DNA of 64,000 nucleotides from Deltaproteobacteria bacterium (GTDB lineage: Bacteria > Desulfobacterota > Desulfobulbia > Desulfobulbales > JAJRZW01), in assembly GCA_024275015.1 (NCBI GenBank), contig JAJRZW010000017.1:1-64000 (forward strand), in the 5' to 3' direction. Shown piece after piece: positions 63,769 to 64,000 of the stretch. The notes beneath the pieces were generated by a model. That model saw only the letters and a program-made list of their open reading frames with translations. It had not been told where the DNA came from and searched no databases. The position numbers and the translations under genes are program-made. Each line of letters opens with the position of its first letter. Position 1 is the first letter of the stretch.

Positions 63769-64000
63769 CTCGACTGACAGGTAAAGTGTTTCTACTTTAT
63801 GTCATAAAATCAATCTGATAACCAAAAGATACAAGCAATTTCCCTTGCATTTTGTTCCCCTGCGGGATAATTAAAGGAATTCTCAATTCTGGTCCCTAAT
63901 TATTGACAACTGAATCCATGACGGCTTAGTGGTAACCGAGTATGTATCCAACTGAATTCATACGTTTTTGTCAGATTTTCATGTCGGCGGAAATTTAACC
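63769..64000. other. Window end, no gene recognised
   Basis: AT-rich non-coding sequence with a family D word (TGAATCCATGACGG) near 63911. Possibly the promoter region of yqgE. Confidence 0.4.

Overview
The window looks like a chromosomal segment of a GC-rich (roughly 55-60%) anaerobic or microaerophilic member of the Desulfobacterota (the former Deltaproteobacteria). This is an inference from gene content: LL-diaminopimelate aminotransferase, short-form LeuCD, class I two-subunit fumarase, DsrE-like and two-CW proteins, a DUF3786 protein, a CZB chemoreceptor, many sensor kinases, and a UGA-containing ArsC-like gene. There is no 16S gene, CRISPR array, tRNA or prophage that I can see.

Layout. 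1-4.1 kb: 3' part of a hybrid histidine kinase, then leuCD (minus). 4.2-11.6 kb: an HD-GAF protein followed by the peptide importer operon yejABEF (plus). 11.7-13.1 kb (minus): a radical SAM/SPASM maturase preceded by a 33-codon Cys-Cys peptide gene, i.e. a probable ribosomal-peptide (RiPP) cassette tail-to-tail with yejF. 13.4-19.2 kb: a TonB-dependent receptor divergent from a periplasmic binding protein, sensor kinase and response regulator. 19.2-29.4 kb: heptosyltransferase, leucyl aminopeptidase, an HDOD regulator, a CNNM/CBS protein, the overlapping mgtE-degP-like-polyferredoxin operon and a two-CW protein. 29.8-32.8 kb: an RRM protein with a DsrE-like protein, and an arsenic operon (arsR, acr3, arsC). 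32.9-37.1 kb: a zinc/envelope-stress operon of Zra type (His-rich lipoprotein, zinc-ribbon membrane protein, zraP, zraS, zraR) with a sigma-54 promoter. 37.8-49.4 kb: a K+ channel-RCK-receiver fusion, DUF3786 protein, dapL, a CsgG-like lipoprotein, trkHA, fumarase, a PilZ-like protein and motAB. 49.4-55.4 kb: panB, ruvBAC, yebC, rlmE, a small ORF, the UGA-containing ArsC-like gene and rsmI. 55.5-63.7 kb: an orphan kinase, a DUF6485-like gene remnant, arsR plus an SO_0444-type permease, hsp20, a CZB chemoreceptor, a fatty acid hydroxylase family protein, rlmH, a YkgJ-like protein and yqgE.

A striking feature is the density of small dispersed repeats in the spacers. At least four families recur: (i) a modular multi-hairpin element of up to about 158 bp, about 15 copies or fragments; (ii) an approximately 170-bp MITE-like element with inverted ends around GTAACAA/TTGTTAC; (iii) an approximately 100-bp element; (iv) a fragmentary element containing a tetraloop-like hairpin. 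They overlap gene ends, supply stop codons (TonB receptor, dapL, HD-GAF gene), reshape the yejA leader and have truncated at least one gene. The points I would follow first are the peptide/radical SAM pair, the in-frame UGA with a SECIS-like hairpin in the ArsC-like gene, the UGA-bearing DUF6485 remnant, the channel-receiver fusion, the Zra-type operon and the hairpin element family.
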